64,000 nucleotides of DNA from Symbiodinium natans (GCA_905221605.1 CAJNDS010002558.1:267922-331921), one strand, 5' to 3'; positions 27,282-35,661 are shown, counted from the first letter of the stretch. Notes: a model not told the origin generated them from the letters alone. Numbers and translations are program-made.

Positions 27282-29755
27282 TTAGGTACCACAAAGCCAA
27301 CGGGTACGATCACTCGAGAGTCCCGCTCCTGAGGCGAGGGGACCGAATCCAGCTTGAGGATGGATCGCACCACATCTATGGTGGTAGCCATCCGCCGGGG
27401 TGGCTTCGCGACGACCCCGAGCTGGACCCCCCTGGTGCTCCAGAGGGAAGCGATGGAGGGTCCACGCCCAAGAGCGAGCCCACGGAGGAGGCCGTGCCCG
27501 AGCCTCCGCGGAAGGCCGCTCCGCGCGGGCGGGCCCTCGAGCCGCCGAAGGGCGACGTCCAGCGACGCCTGGCCGAGCGTCGCTCCAAGCGAGATTACTC
27601 GCCGGACCTGGTGACGCCTCTCGACGATCTCCATGCCAAGGAGATCGACTCCTTCTTCGCGGGCGACCCAGCCGCGGATAGCCTTGACGTCATTTTGATG
27701 CGCGCCGAGGTTCGCACTGAGTCCCACCTCAAGGTTGGCCGGGAGGAGGAAGAGCCCCTGGTCAAGGAGGAACAGGAGGAGGAGACGGAGGTCGTCAAGG
27801 ACGAAGAGGTCTCGGTTGAGATGGAGGCTGCCACCGCGGATGAGGCGGACGAGGTCGCCCTCCCAGCCAACCGAGCCTACGTCGAAGGCCGCTTTTACCC
27901 CTACGGCAGCTGGCGGTGCTTCTTCTGCGAAGCCATTAACCCGGTGACCGAGGACCAGTGCCTCACCACGCACGCGGGCGGCCCGAATGCGGGCGCCCCG
28001 TGCGACGGCCGATGGATCAATGGGATCGACATCGGGTGGTGGGAGGTGGATCCCCAAACCGCGCCGGAGCAATGGCGGCGGAGGTTTTCTGCCGAAGAGC
28101 TTGAAGACCAACAAGCGCGGGCAGATGCCGCGAGGCTCCTCAGCGATGAGGAACTCGCTGAAGCCCTCCAGGCGGCCGAGGAGGCGCAGGCGGCCGAGCG
28201 CGCCAAGAAGCGGGAGCGGCGCCAGGCGGAGAAGGCGGAGCGCGATGATCACATCAGCGAAGCGCTCCGCATAGCAGGGTGGCAGTGCCCTAACTGCTAT
28301 GAATGGAACCTTTCATTCAGGCAGTTGTGCTTTAGGTGCAGCACACCTCTCCGCTTGGCAGAGGTCGTGTCCCGCGGGATCCCGGATCCGCGGCGCGGCG
28401 AACAGAGGGACTCGGGCTCCGAGAGCAGCCAAGATGAGCTGGAGTACGAGATCCTTCTGGCCAATCGCGCGATGGATCAGGAAACGATCCAGCCTCTTCT
28501 TGGAAGCAAGGAGGCGACGCACGGCAAGGGCCGCGACCCGTGGGGTGCTTGGGCAGACGCCCGTGGCAAGGGCCAGGGCAAGCCGAAGGGCAGGGGCAAG
28601 TCCGATGCCAAGGGCAAGCCCAAGGGGAGGGGCAAGTACGCCTGGGGCGCTTTCGCCGCGGGCATTGTTGCCGCGCTCCAACCCCGCCCAAGCACCAGCT
28701 GGGTCCCAGCTTTCCCGTGCGGGTCGGCCCGGCCGCCGCCGAGTGTTCCGCTTCCGCCGCGGACCCCCTTTTTCCTAGGTCGCGGGCTCCTCAATCGGTT
28801 GATGCACGCCCTCAACGGGAACATCAACGGCTGGTGGGGCCTGGCGGCTGCAGCGTCGGCGCCGATTGCCTTGCAGTTGCACCGCGGGGCTGTGCATGTT
28901 GTCGAGGACTCTATGCACGCGGTTGCAACGATTTCGGCCGACGTGGTCGAGGAAATCGGTCACGGGGCGAGGCGGACCGTGTGGGTCGCCGGAACAGCCA
29001 TCACTCTCGTGGTAGTGATCTTGTGCGGTGCTGTTCTGTGGTACGTGAGTCGTGCCGTTGCCAATCGCATTGCGCATTTGCGACATGGCAACACCGCGGC
29101 CCCTGAGGCGCGGCTGTCTCAGCTCCTTGGCTCCGAAGCGACGTTTGAGGTCGCGAGCACCAAGAAAGGGGTGACCCATAAGGTTTGGGTGCATCTCAAG
29201 GAGGAGACAGCTGCCTGTGGCTGTCGTGCTTACCTGGCAGAAGGACGCTGCGGGCATTGCGATGCCGCAATGGACACCGCTCGTTCCTTAGGGTTTTTGC
29301 ACGCGGCCCAGCGAGGCGCGGGTCCTGCGCTCACAGACTCCATTCGGAGTACCGCCTCCGATGCCCTAGCTAAGGGTAAGGTGGTGTTGGGTTTGGGGAA
29401 CAGTGAAGGGTGTTTCTCCCAACTCGCGGCCAAGAGCCGCGGGCTCTCCTGCTTTCAGGGGCTCGCGGGTCGTGACCTGGCCGCGGCCCCAGCAGATGGA
29501 GCGAGCGCAGCCCACGCACATTCCGGCTCCGTGCAACGTGCCGCCACTGCCACTGTGGCGCGCACGCCAAGCCGGAGGAACAAGGGCCCAGCCCCCGCTA
29601 GGAGTTCTCCAGTCAAAGAAGCGGAATTCCTTGCGGGCGGGCCATACATTCAGGCCGCCCAAACGCTGCTTGGTTCCGGAGCAGCAGAGGATGTGATCTA
29701 CATCCGGGCTTACACGCTAGGGCTCGCTGGCATGTTGTCGGTGTTCACTTTTTGA
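27263..29755 (+). CDS. RanBP2-finger / TM / SWIM / PLD protein, first exon
   Basis: The frame is open from about 27150; the listed first codon is GTG, not a convincing start. Features by residue from 27263: an acidic region; a degenerate RanBP2-type finger W217-C219-C222-N226-C233; a long charged coiled coil (about 275-335, EEAQAAERAKKRERRQ); an exact RanBP2 finger W340, C342, C345, N349, C356, C359 (known single-stranded RNA binders); Gly/Lys-rich repeats; a hydrophobic helix 573-598 (VWVAGTAITLVVVILCGAVL); and a SWIM finger C652-x-C654-x8-C663-x-H665. It ends by entering a phospholipase D fold (EDVIYIRAYT). The last 13 codons and TGA at 29753 lie in the intron. The membrane segment and 3' position recall an env-like slot, without any envelope similarity. 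Confidence 0.7.
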   Translation: MPMLRVIRYHKANGYDHSRVPLLRRGDRIQLEDGSHHIYGGSHPPGWLRDDPELDPPGAPEGSDGGSTPKSEPTEEAVPEPPRKAAPRGRALEPPKGDVQRRLAERRSKRDYSPDLVTPLDDLHAKEIDSFFAGDPAADSLDVILMRAEVRTESHLKVGREEEEPLVKEEQEEETEVVKDEEVSVEMEAATADEADEVALPANRAYVEGRFYPYGSWRCFFCEAINPVTEDQCLTTHAGGPNAGAPCDGRWINGIDIGWWEVDPQTAPEQWRRRFSAEELEDQQARADAARLLSDEELAEALQAAEEAQAAERAKKRERRQAEKAERDDHISEALRIAGWQCPNCYEWNLSFRQLCFRCSTPLRLAEVVSRGIPDPRRGEQRDSGSESSQDELEYEILLANRAMDQETIQPLLGSKEATHGKGRDPWGAWADARGKGQGKPKGRGKSDAKGKPKGRGKYAWGAFAAGIVAALQPRPSTSWVPAFPCGSARPPPSVPLPPRTPFFLGRGLLNRLMHALNGNINGWWGLAAAASAPIALQLHRGAVHVVEDSMHAVATISADVVEEIGHGARRTVWVAGTAITLVVVILCGAVLWYVSRAVANRIAHLRHGNTAAPEARLSQLLGSEATFEVASTKKGVTHKVWVHLKEETAACGCRAYLAEGRCGHCDAAMDTARSLGFLHAAQRGAGPALTDSIRSTASDALAKGKVVLGLGNSEGCFSQLAAKSRGLSCFQGLAGRDLAAAPADGASAAHAHSGSVQRAATATVARTPSRRNKGPAPARSSPVKEAEFLAGGPYIQAAQTLLGSGAAEDVIYIRAYTLGLAGMLSVFTF
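29459..29489 (+). other. Bulged-G hairpin, copy 10
   Basis: GGGC-[T]-CGCG-[G]-GTC, loop GTGACCT, GGC-CGCG-GCCC. It lies between the SWIM finger and the PLD domain. The outer helix is GGGC/GCCC, where copies 6-7 have CCCGC/GCGGG. Confidence 0.7.
29715..29727 (+). repeat. Terminal inverted repeat, left (introner-like element)
   Basis: CGCTAGGGCTCGC; its exact reverse complement GCGAGCCCTAGCG is at 32124-32136. A second inverted pair lies just inside (CTAACATAACTTA near 29762 and TAAGTTATCTTAG near 32103). Confidence 0.8.
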
Positions 29756-30097
29756 AGTGCGCTAACATAACTTATCCGGGAACTTAGCGAACTTAGCTAC
29801 TTAGCTTTTGAGGCATGTAAAAACCAGAGTTAAGTAAAAGTTAAGTTCAAGTTAAGTTCTTTTTTTTGTTTTGTTTTGTTGTTTTGGCACATGAACCATG
29901 TCCACATAAGACCTTCTAATTTGATGCACTTTATGTTTTTTTGCCAGAAAATGCACGCGTTCAAGCCGGAGGCTGAAAAACATACTGGGTTTTATACGTT
30001 TTGGGGGCAAATGTAGTGTGTTCCTTCCCGGAGCAGTGAGACTCTGACCACCTTTATCAGTCATGCAGAAGCGCACTGCGCTCGGTACTCCGTTTAT

Positions 30098-30722
30098 TCA
30101 CCACGACGTCAGTAGCGACGGCCCGGCGAACTTCCAGCACGCAGGCAGGAGGACGTTTTTCTGGTCCTCCGCAATCTCGAGGCTTCTTTGTACATCACTG
30201 CACGTCCACTGCATGATTCCTGTATCGATCACTGCAGCCAGGTTGTACATCGCGAGCACCAAGAGGGTTCCTGCTTCTGTTTGCTGCGCGTCTTCGATAA
30301 CCCCACATGTCTCGGTTTGACACAACGATAGGATTGCCCACGATGTATCGACGCCAGGAACACACAGCAGCCTTTCGACCATTTTCCACTGTCGTGACGC
30401 ACAGATTCCATGTCGCAGCCTCCAAGACTTCCTTTTCGTTAAAGAAGGAGCCAGCAAGCACAGCCCACTCCAAGTGCCTGACATCTTTGATCTTGTTGTT
30501 GCAGAGTGTTATGAAGATCTGATGTCTTCGCTCACTGTTCATGGTGTCTATAATCTCGTCATGTTGGCGAAACTGCTTCCCTTGCAGCGAGCGCAAAACA
30601 CGGTGTCCACAGCAGCCATGGCTTCGGTGGCCAGTCGAGAGGGCTTCGGAAACTCTTCCGAACTCAGGAGCTAGGGAGGCTGTGAAAACGAGCCAGTGGA
30701 GAAAAAGGAAAGCAGGAAACAC
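30098..30722 (-). pseudogene. Frame-broken gene fragment (unrecognised)
   Basis: Two overlapping minus-strand frames look like one protein with a frameshift: the upstream part (30722 down to about 30400) has DTMNSERRHQIFITLCNNKIKDV and LEAATWNLCVTTVENGRKAA, the downstream part (about 30400 to 30098) has AILSLCQTETCGVIEDAQQT and TLLVLAMYNLAAVIDTG. Leu/Ala-rich helices suggest a helical-repeat protein, but I cannot name a family. It could be a host gene piece captured by the intron-forming element. Confidence 0.35.
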
Positions 30723-30747
30723 TCAGGATGGGCCACGTTTTGGGGCG

Positions 30748-31016
30748 TATCCCGCGGTATCGCGCGGTATCGTGGCATGGTTTTGTGCATGGGGAGGCAG
30801 GGGGATTCCACGCGGTATCCCGCGGTATCGCGCCTTGTTTTGTCTAGAAACCTATATCCAAAAGCCACCAAAACCGGTATCGTGCGGTATCGTGCATGGC
30901 TCCGGTCCGAAAACCTACAAGGACAAGGCGGGATACCGTGAGATACCGCGCTTGTATCGTCTCAGCTCCCCCGGTCTCTCGCGGTATCGCGCGGTATCCC
31001 GCGGTATCCCGTGGCA
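30748..31016. repeat. CGCGGTATC-rich satellite-like repeats
   Basis: At least a dozen copies of GCGGTATC followed by CC, GC or GT, mostly in one orientation with two reversed (GATACCG), interrupted by 80 bp of unique sequence. Confidence 0.7.
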
Positions 31017-31020
31017 TGCT

Positions 31021-31345
31021 AAACCCTATGAAGCTAAACCCTGAGCCGTAAACCCTAAACCCTAAACCCGAAACCCTGCAGGTCTTTATAGGACTCTCAA
31101 CGCGCGTCCCCGCGGTCTCTCTGTTCCCACTTGCTCACGGCGTGGTGCAGCGCAAGCGCTCGTGCGTGAACTGTGATGCCGCACGTTCAGGGTTGAGGGT
31201 TTAGGGTTTAGGGTTTACGGCTTAGGGTTTAGGGTTTAGGCTTTAGGGTTTGCAGCAGCGCGATGCGCTCGGCATGACTTTAGGGGAGGGTGCAGGGTTT
31301 AGGGTTGCGCATAATGGTTTCTAGGGGTTTCAGGTTTAAGGGTTT
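31021..31345. repeat. Telomere-type tracts inside the intron
   Basis: A short C-rich tract (31021-31078), about 115 bp of GC-rich spacer, then a G-rich tract with variants (31194-31345). Imperfectly similar GCAGCGC-x-GCGCTCG words lie on either side of the second tract. These are the only telomere-type arrays inside the retrotransposon. Confidence 0.75.
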
Positions 31346-32123
31346 AGGGCTGGGGAATAGAGTCTCGGGTACCGCGCCACGCAGGAACTGGGCCAGGTGT
31401 TCTATGTGCACCTATATAGACTTCACCAGCAGCTACGAAAATCCGCCGGCAAGCTGCCATGGCTTTTAAGAGACGAAAACAAACCGTCACGTGCGGACAA
31501 CATTTGCGACGCGTATACAAGTACATGTTTGTCGCACATAGAACTCTACGTAACGGAATTTGCACTTCACAATCAGATGGCAGCGCAAAGCGCTCAGTGT
31601 GTAATGTATACGACTTCTGTCACGTGAGCCTTACAACCCAGAGTCTCAAGAATAAAGTCTGTAGCAAAGACCAGATGTATGTTCGTGACCGTGTTAACAT
31701 TGAACCCTACGACATAATGAGGCAAGATCGGAAAACCCGAGAAAACACGCATCGTGCTTGCACAAACTAATTTAAGACATCCGCCAGCTTCCAAAGCAGT
31801 CCGAGACGTATGAAAACGGACAAAATCTATAAAATCATACAAAAGCATGGATTAAAAAATGACATGGGGCAGACATGCCTTTGCACGAAATTTGAGCTCC
31901 CGAAATCGATCAAAAAGTTAAGTTCAAGTTAAGTAAAAGTTAAGTTTTTTAAAGTTGTTGCATGAACACAGCATGTTGAACTTAGCCAAAAGCTAACTAT
32001 ACTTAGGGTTGCCTAGCTTAAGGCTAAGACGCTTAACTACCACACAAAAACTTAGAAGTTACACCCATGTTAAACCCATGTTAAACCCATGTTGCTAAGT
32101 TGCTAAGTTATCTTAGTGGTCTC
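31346..32123. other. Intron right part, no gene seen
   Basis: AT-richer sequence. Contains a GTTAAGT-rich repeat (31917-31945), three copies of CCCATGTTAAA (32067-32094) and GCTAAGTT words that mirror AACTTAGC words at the left end. Short overlapping frames at 31397-31770 have no protein features. Confidence 0.5.
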
Positions 32124-32136
32124 GCGAGCCCTAGCG
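32124..32136 (-). repeat. Terminal inverted repeat, right (introner-like element)
   Basis: GCGAGCCCTAGCG, the perfect inverted partner of 29715-29727. The acceptor AG at 32138-32139 follows directly. Confidence 0.8.
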
Positions 32137-32139
32137 CAG

Positions 32140-32665
32140 CTTAGATTGCCCATCCTGCATCGAGGCAATCGAAGCGTCGCTTGGCAAGGGCGCAAGCGTT
32201 CGGATTGTCGCCGACATGGGACAATGCCACCGCACCAAGCTTCAGTGGCAAGCGTTGAAACGCTTGGCGGCCGCAGGTGCCGAGGTGAAGGTGGGTTGCG
32301 GCACATCCTTGCGCGACGCCTATGCTCGCGACGGCCGCGGGGCTAAGGTAGGCACCGGGATTCAAGGGCTGCACCATGCCAAGGCCCTTTGCCTACTGCG
32401 GCCTGACGGCGCGGTGGTGCTGATTGGGAGCCTCAATTTTACCACAAGCAGCAAGGCCAATGCGGAAGCAGGGCTTAAGCTTGAGGTCCCCAAGACGCAC
32501 CCTGTCGCGCAGTCCTACGTCGAGGATTTCCAGAGGGTGTCGGCTGAGGCATTCTCCCTCGATGAGGCGGTTGCGAAGCGCCCTCAGTTGGAGCGAGCCA
32601 GTAGCTCCAACGTTGCTGGCAACGCCACTCGTGCCCCCAACACTGCTCCACAGGGTATCGAGTAG
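32140..32665 (+). CDS. Phospholipase D-like HKD domain, second exon of the RanBP2/SWIM protein
   Basis: The frame continues in phase from the upstream exon after splicing. SCIEAIEASLGKGASVRIVADM then LKRLAAAGAEVKVGCG is the standard PLD helix-strand-helix-strand. The catalytic motif is HHAKALCLLRPDG...LIGSLNFTTSS (His at 32375, Lys at 32381), followed by ENG-like AEAGLKLEV and a C-terminal helix. A single HKD motif in a short domain resembles the mitochondrial cardiolipin hydrolase/Zucchini and Nuc type, which act as dimers on phospholipid or RNA/DNA phosphodiesters. Spacing from the motif Lys to the Asp is about three residues longer than the usual x4. A short Ser/Ala tail follows and the frame stops at TAG 32663-32665. 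Read alone, the frame is closed upstream by TAG at 32132, so it depends on the splice. Confidence 0.75.
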
Positions 32666-32880
32666 GCTGCGGCCAGTTGGCGCGGCGTGGTATGTATCCA
32701 CGCATTATCAGAGCCGGCGTTGCAGCACGGCACGCTGCTTCGCCAACCTTTTGCACTTTCTTTGCGTGACTGCGGGCGAAAAAGCCGCGGCAGGTTGGAA
32801 GCCTGCCCATTTTGCATTCCCCGCACTTTTCTTCTCCGCCCTGCCTGTGGCCCCTCTTGTCGAGGGAGCTCTTTTGCAGG

Positions 32881-32908
32881 TGCTGCGGACCGTGTCCTGG
32901 TCGCGGCA
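32881..32908 (+). other. Bulged-G hairpin, copy 11
   Basis: TGCT-GCG-[G]-ACC, loop GTGTCCT, GGT-CGC-GGCA. The pair beside the bulge is A-T here; the outer T pairs with G instead of being bulged. Confidence 0.68.
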
Positions 32909-33346
32909 GTGCGCTCGCCGAAGCGCGTGCGAGTTGCACTGGCTGCGGCACAAGCAATGTGCGCGGCTCTCGCTGAGTCCGGTAGCCCGTAGGGTAGTTC
33001 TGGATAGGTGAGTAGCCGTAGCCGTAGCTTAGGGCCGGTAGTGTGTACAGTGTACCATTTGTACCATAGCTTTGCACTAGCAGCACAAAGACCTGCCCAG
33101 TACTCTGGAGCCTCGCCTGCCTGCACAAAGGTGAGCGCTCGCGACTTGGGGTGGTTTAGGGTCGTAGAGGGCTGCTGTCGTCGTGCGTCCGTTTGGTAGT
33201 GCGGGCTGCCGCCGAAGCCGCATGCCAATGCTCATGATGTGCGGGCTCTACCAGGGTCGCACGCGACACCCTCGCCCTACCCCATTTGCCGCGTTGCTGA
33301 AGTGCTTGACGCACTACGAGCTCTTGGTGAGCCGGAAGCCTCGGCT

Positions 33347-33356
33347 GAGGGGCGAA
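33347..33356 (+). promoter_or_regulatory. Putative polypurine tract
   Basis: GAGGGGCGAA directly abuts the TG of the 3' LTR, where plus-strand priming would start. It is short and has one C. Confidence 0.4.
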
Positions 33357-33650
33357 TGTGAGCAGGTCAAAGCATGCATGGAGTGCTTGCTTAGTGCTAG
33401 TGCAGCGTGTTGTTTTCCTTTGCATGTGTAGTTTTGCAATTCGTAACAATGCCAATGTTTTGGCTCAAGTACCGAGCTTGTGCCTTTGAGCACGGTAGTT
33501 TCGTACAGTAGCTCTTAGGTTGCTGTGCGGTCCGACCGGACGCACTCAGGCGTAGCTGCACAAGTGCTTGAACTCGCGAAGTCGTAAAACAGCGTGGCCG
33601 GGCTGTGATTGCATTGGTTTAGTGCAAGTCCAGTGCTGGTCGACTTCACA
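33357..33650 (+). repeat. 3' LTR
   Basis: 294 bp, same sequence as 14030-14323, with the spliced-leader-like TTTTGGCTCAAG at 33458-33469. Confidence 0.93.
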
Positions 33651-33722
33651 ATATGTGTAGATGTGTACATGTGTATATGTGTATGTGTGCATGTATGTAT
33701 ATATGTACCTGCATATATGGGC
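33651..33722. repeat. Right half of the TA/TG microsatellite, with target duplication
   Basis: Begins ATAT (33651-33654), then TGTG/TATG repeats, continuing the microsatellite broken at 14029. Confidence 0.8.
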
Positions 33723-34370
33723 CCACGACTCCAGTGCGGGTCTTCATATAAAATAAAGACGGGATAGGGTTTAATTAGGCTTTGAGGAGTAGGGTTTAGG
33801 GTGTACATTTGGAAGTCTTTGTGGGTTTACCGGTTTAGGGTTTAGGGATTTAGGGATTTAGGGTTAAGGGTTCAGGGTTTAGGGTTTCAGGCTTAGCTGA
33901 GCTGCGAGGTCGCGCAGGCTAAGGGTTTATGGAGCTCGTCTTGGCGACGTGGAGAGTAATAGCAGGCTGAAGGGTGCAGTTCCTAAGACCTAAACCCTAA
34001 ACCGTAAACCCTAAGGGATTTAGGTTCAGGCCTTAGGGTTTAGGGTCCCTAAACCCCAACCCTAAACCGGGTTTGGGTCTTACCCTTGTAGGTTGCCGGC
34101 TGCAGGGCCCTGTGCCAGACCCAACTCAACCCGAACCACTCTTTGATCCTCTTAAGGATTAGGGTTTAGGGTTTATTGCTGATAAGGCACTCGAGAGTAG
34201 TTTAGGGCTCAGATTAGAGTCTAGGGTTTAGGGTTTTGGCGTTTAGGGCTTGCAATCACATGGCTTATATAGTAGAAAGGCGTGCTCCGAAATTCTGAAG
34301 ATTCAGATGGCTTCGCTTTATCAAGGCCCAAGTTCTTGAGCAGCACCCCCCCCCCCCCCCCCCCCCCCCC

Positions 34371-34533
34371 TAAACCCTAAACCCTAAACCCTAACCCTAA
34401 ACCCTAAACCCTAACCCGCCTAAACCCTAAACCCTAAACCCTAAACCCTAAACCCTAAACCCTAAACCCTAAACCCTAAACCCTAAACCCTAAACCCTAA
34501 ACCCTAAACCCTAAACCCTAAACCCTAAACCCT
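34371..34533 (-). repeat. CCCTAAA array after a poly-C tract
   Basis: About 22 units with two short slips, directly following 24 C residues. Confidence 0.9.
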
Positions 34534-35159
34534 TGCTGCTTCCAGCGTCTCTGTGCGCCACGGCCACACGCGAATCTGCCAGGCTTACGTCGTGCAGGGG
34601 GCTTGGGGGATGGCAGCCCTGGAACACCAAAAAACGCTACAATTTGGTTTAGGGTTTAGGGTTTAGGGTTTAGGGTTTAGGGTTTAGGGTTTAGGGTTTA
34701 GGGTTTAGGGTTTAGGGTTTAGGGTTTAGGGTTTAGGGTTTAGGAATTAGGGTTTAGGTTTTAAGGTTTAGGGTTTAGGGTTTAGGGTTCAGGGCTCAGG
34801 GCTTAGGGCTTAGGTTTAGGGTTTAGGGTTTAGGGTTTAGGGCTTCGGGCTTAGCGCCTAGGGGCTTAGGGTTTATAGGGTTTTAGGGTTTTTGGGTGTA
34901 GGGTTTGTTTAGGGTTTTAGGGTTTTCGGGTTTTAGGGTTCGAGGGTTTAGGGAGAGGTCTTCACAGAGCGGCTTTGTAGAGGATGCTGCAGATTGCTTT
35001 TTTGGAGGGCTTTGAGAGCTTCGATGCTTCAAGTTCCGGTTGAGGCTTACAAATCCCTAAACCCTAAATCCTAAATCCCAAAGCCCTCAACCCTACGGGG
35101 TTTTAGTAGGTTGAGGGGCCCGTTCGACCTAACCGGAGGTTGGGTTTAGGGTTTAGGGT

Positions 35160-35382
35160 TTAGGGTTTGGGGTTTGGGGTTTGGGGTTTGGGGTTTGGGG
35201 TTTGGGGTTTGGGGTTTGGGGTTTGGGGTTTGGGGTTTGGGGTTTGGGGTTTGGGGTTTGGGGTGTGGGGTTTGGGGTTTGGGGTTGGGGGTTTGGGGTT
35301 TGGGGTTTGGGGTTTGGGGTTTGGGGTTTGGGGTTTGGGGTTTGGGGTTTGGGGTTTGGGGTTTGGGGTTTGGGGTTTGGGG
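35160..35382 (+). repeat. TTTGGGG variant array
   Basis: About 31 units of TTTGGGG with one TGTGGGG and one shortened unit. It starts with three normal TTTAGGG units. A second array of this variant is at 44413-44574. Confidence 0.92.
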
Positions 35383-35550
35383 ATAAGTCATCGGGCCCTA
35401 TTGACATTCTCCAGGCGCTTTAGGTTGGACCTTTCCCTAGACTCACTGGACTGTATGGTTTAGGGTTTTGGGACGTGCAGTGTACAGAATTCAGAGTTTC
35501 GGGCTTACAGTACAGCATTTGGGGCTGTTACAAGGCAATGCTCGGAACTC

Positions 35551-35661
35551 ACCCTAAGGGTCCATCTACCTAAATAGGGAATACTTGGGCCTTAAAGTAC
35601 CTCCTATTTAGGGACTCTGGGGCCCAAGTATGTAATACTATGGTACATGGACCCTTAGGGT
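35551..35661. mobile_element. MITE-like repeat, family C, copy 1
   Basis: A 111-bp palindrome: ACCCTAAGGGTCCATCTACC on the left, GGTACATGGACCCTTAGGGT on the right, with TACTTGGGCC/GGGCCCAAGTA as an inner inverted pair. The second copy at 38436-38546 has the same length. Confidence 0.75.

Larger units (their letters stand above)
29716..32139 (+). other. Introner-like GC-AG intron interrupting the PLD domain
   Basis: A 2,424-bp insert (a multiple of three) whose ends GC...CAG fit a GC-AG intron, a class dinoflagellates use freely. Removing it joins GCT-TAC-AC to C-TTA-GAT and gives IRAYTLDCPSC, restoring the PLD strand-turn-helix and keeping the frame. The ends carry perfect 13-bp inverted repeats, so it looks like a DNA-transposon-derived intron. 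The inside is unlike the element: AT-richer, with a broken minus-strand frame (30098-30722), CGCGGTATC repeats, two telomere tracts and two permuted copies of a GTTAAGT-rich repeat (29829-29859, 31917-31945). GCTTA occurs just outside both ends. Without splicing the protein would stop at 29755. Confidence 0.65.
32666..33356 (+). other. 3' region between PLD stop and 3' LTR, no gene seen
   Basis: About 690 bp, GC-rich then mixed. It holds hairpin copy 11 (32881-32908), a further possible hairpin with a different loop (GCGGGC-GAAAAA-GCCGC, near 32771-32789), and short open frames on both strands with no protein features. The GTAGCCGTAGCCGTAGC run near 33010 is a short repeat. Confidence 0.6.
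14030..33650 (+). mobile_element. Giant 19.6-kb LTR retrotransposon with permuted pol and RNA-processing cargo
   Basis: A full-length element bounded by 294-bp direct repeats that begin TGTGAGCAGG, end GACTTCACA and look identical base for base, with ATAT on both sides. In order it carries a leader with hairpins, gag in three frames, a 3,077-codon pol frame, a Tpt1-like RNA 2'-phosphotransferase, an acidic linker protein, a RanBP2/TM/SWIM/PLD protein interrupted by a TIR-flanked intron, and a short 3' region. RT, RNase H and integrase motifs are Ty3/gypsy-like. The size is well above the usual 5-10 kb. Coding regions are GC-rich and almost free of telomere repeats, unlike the flanks. Identical LTRs imply a recent insertion. 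Six changes of frame along the coding path mean this copy, as assembled, may not be intact. Confidence 0.93.

Noticed and set aside
14394-32908. Iron-responsive-element or phage coat-protein hairpin identity for the bulged hairpins
   Set aside because: General shape is similar, but loop sequence (GTGNCCT, 7 nt), bulged base (G) and stem lengths differ.
32475-33228. Minus-strand frames of about 215 codons over the PLD exon and 3' region
   Set aside because: Antisense to a recognised domain, no features of their own.
35146-35463. Open frames on both strands over the TTTGGGG array
   Set aside because: They translate a 7-bp repeat (GFGVWGL and PKPQTPN periods) and have no other content.
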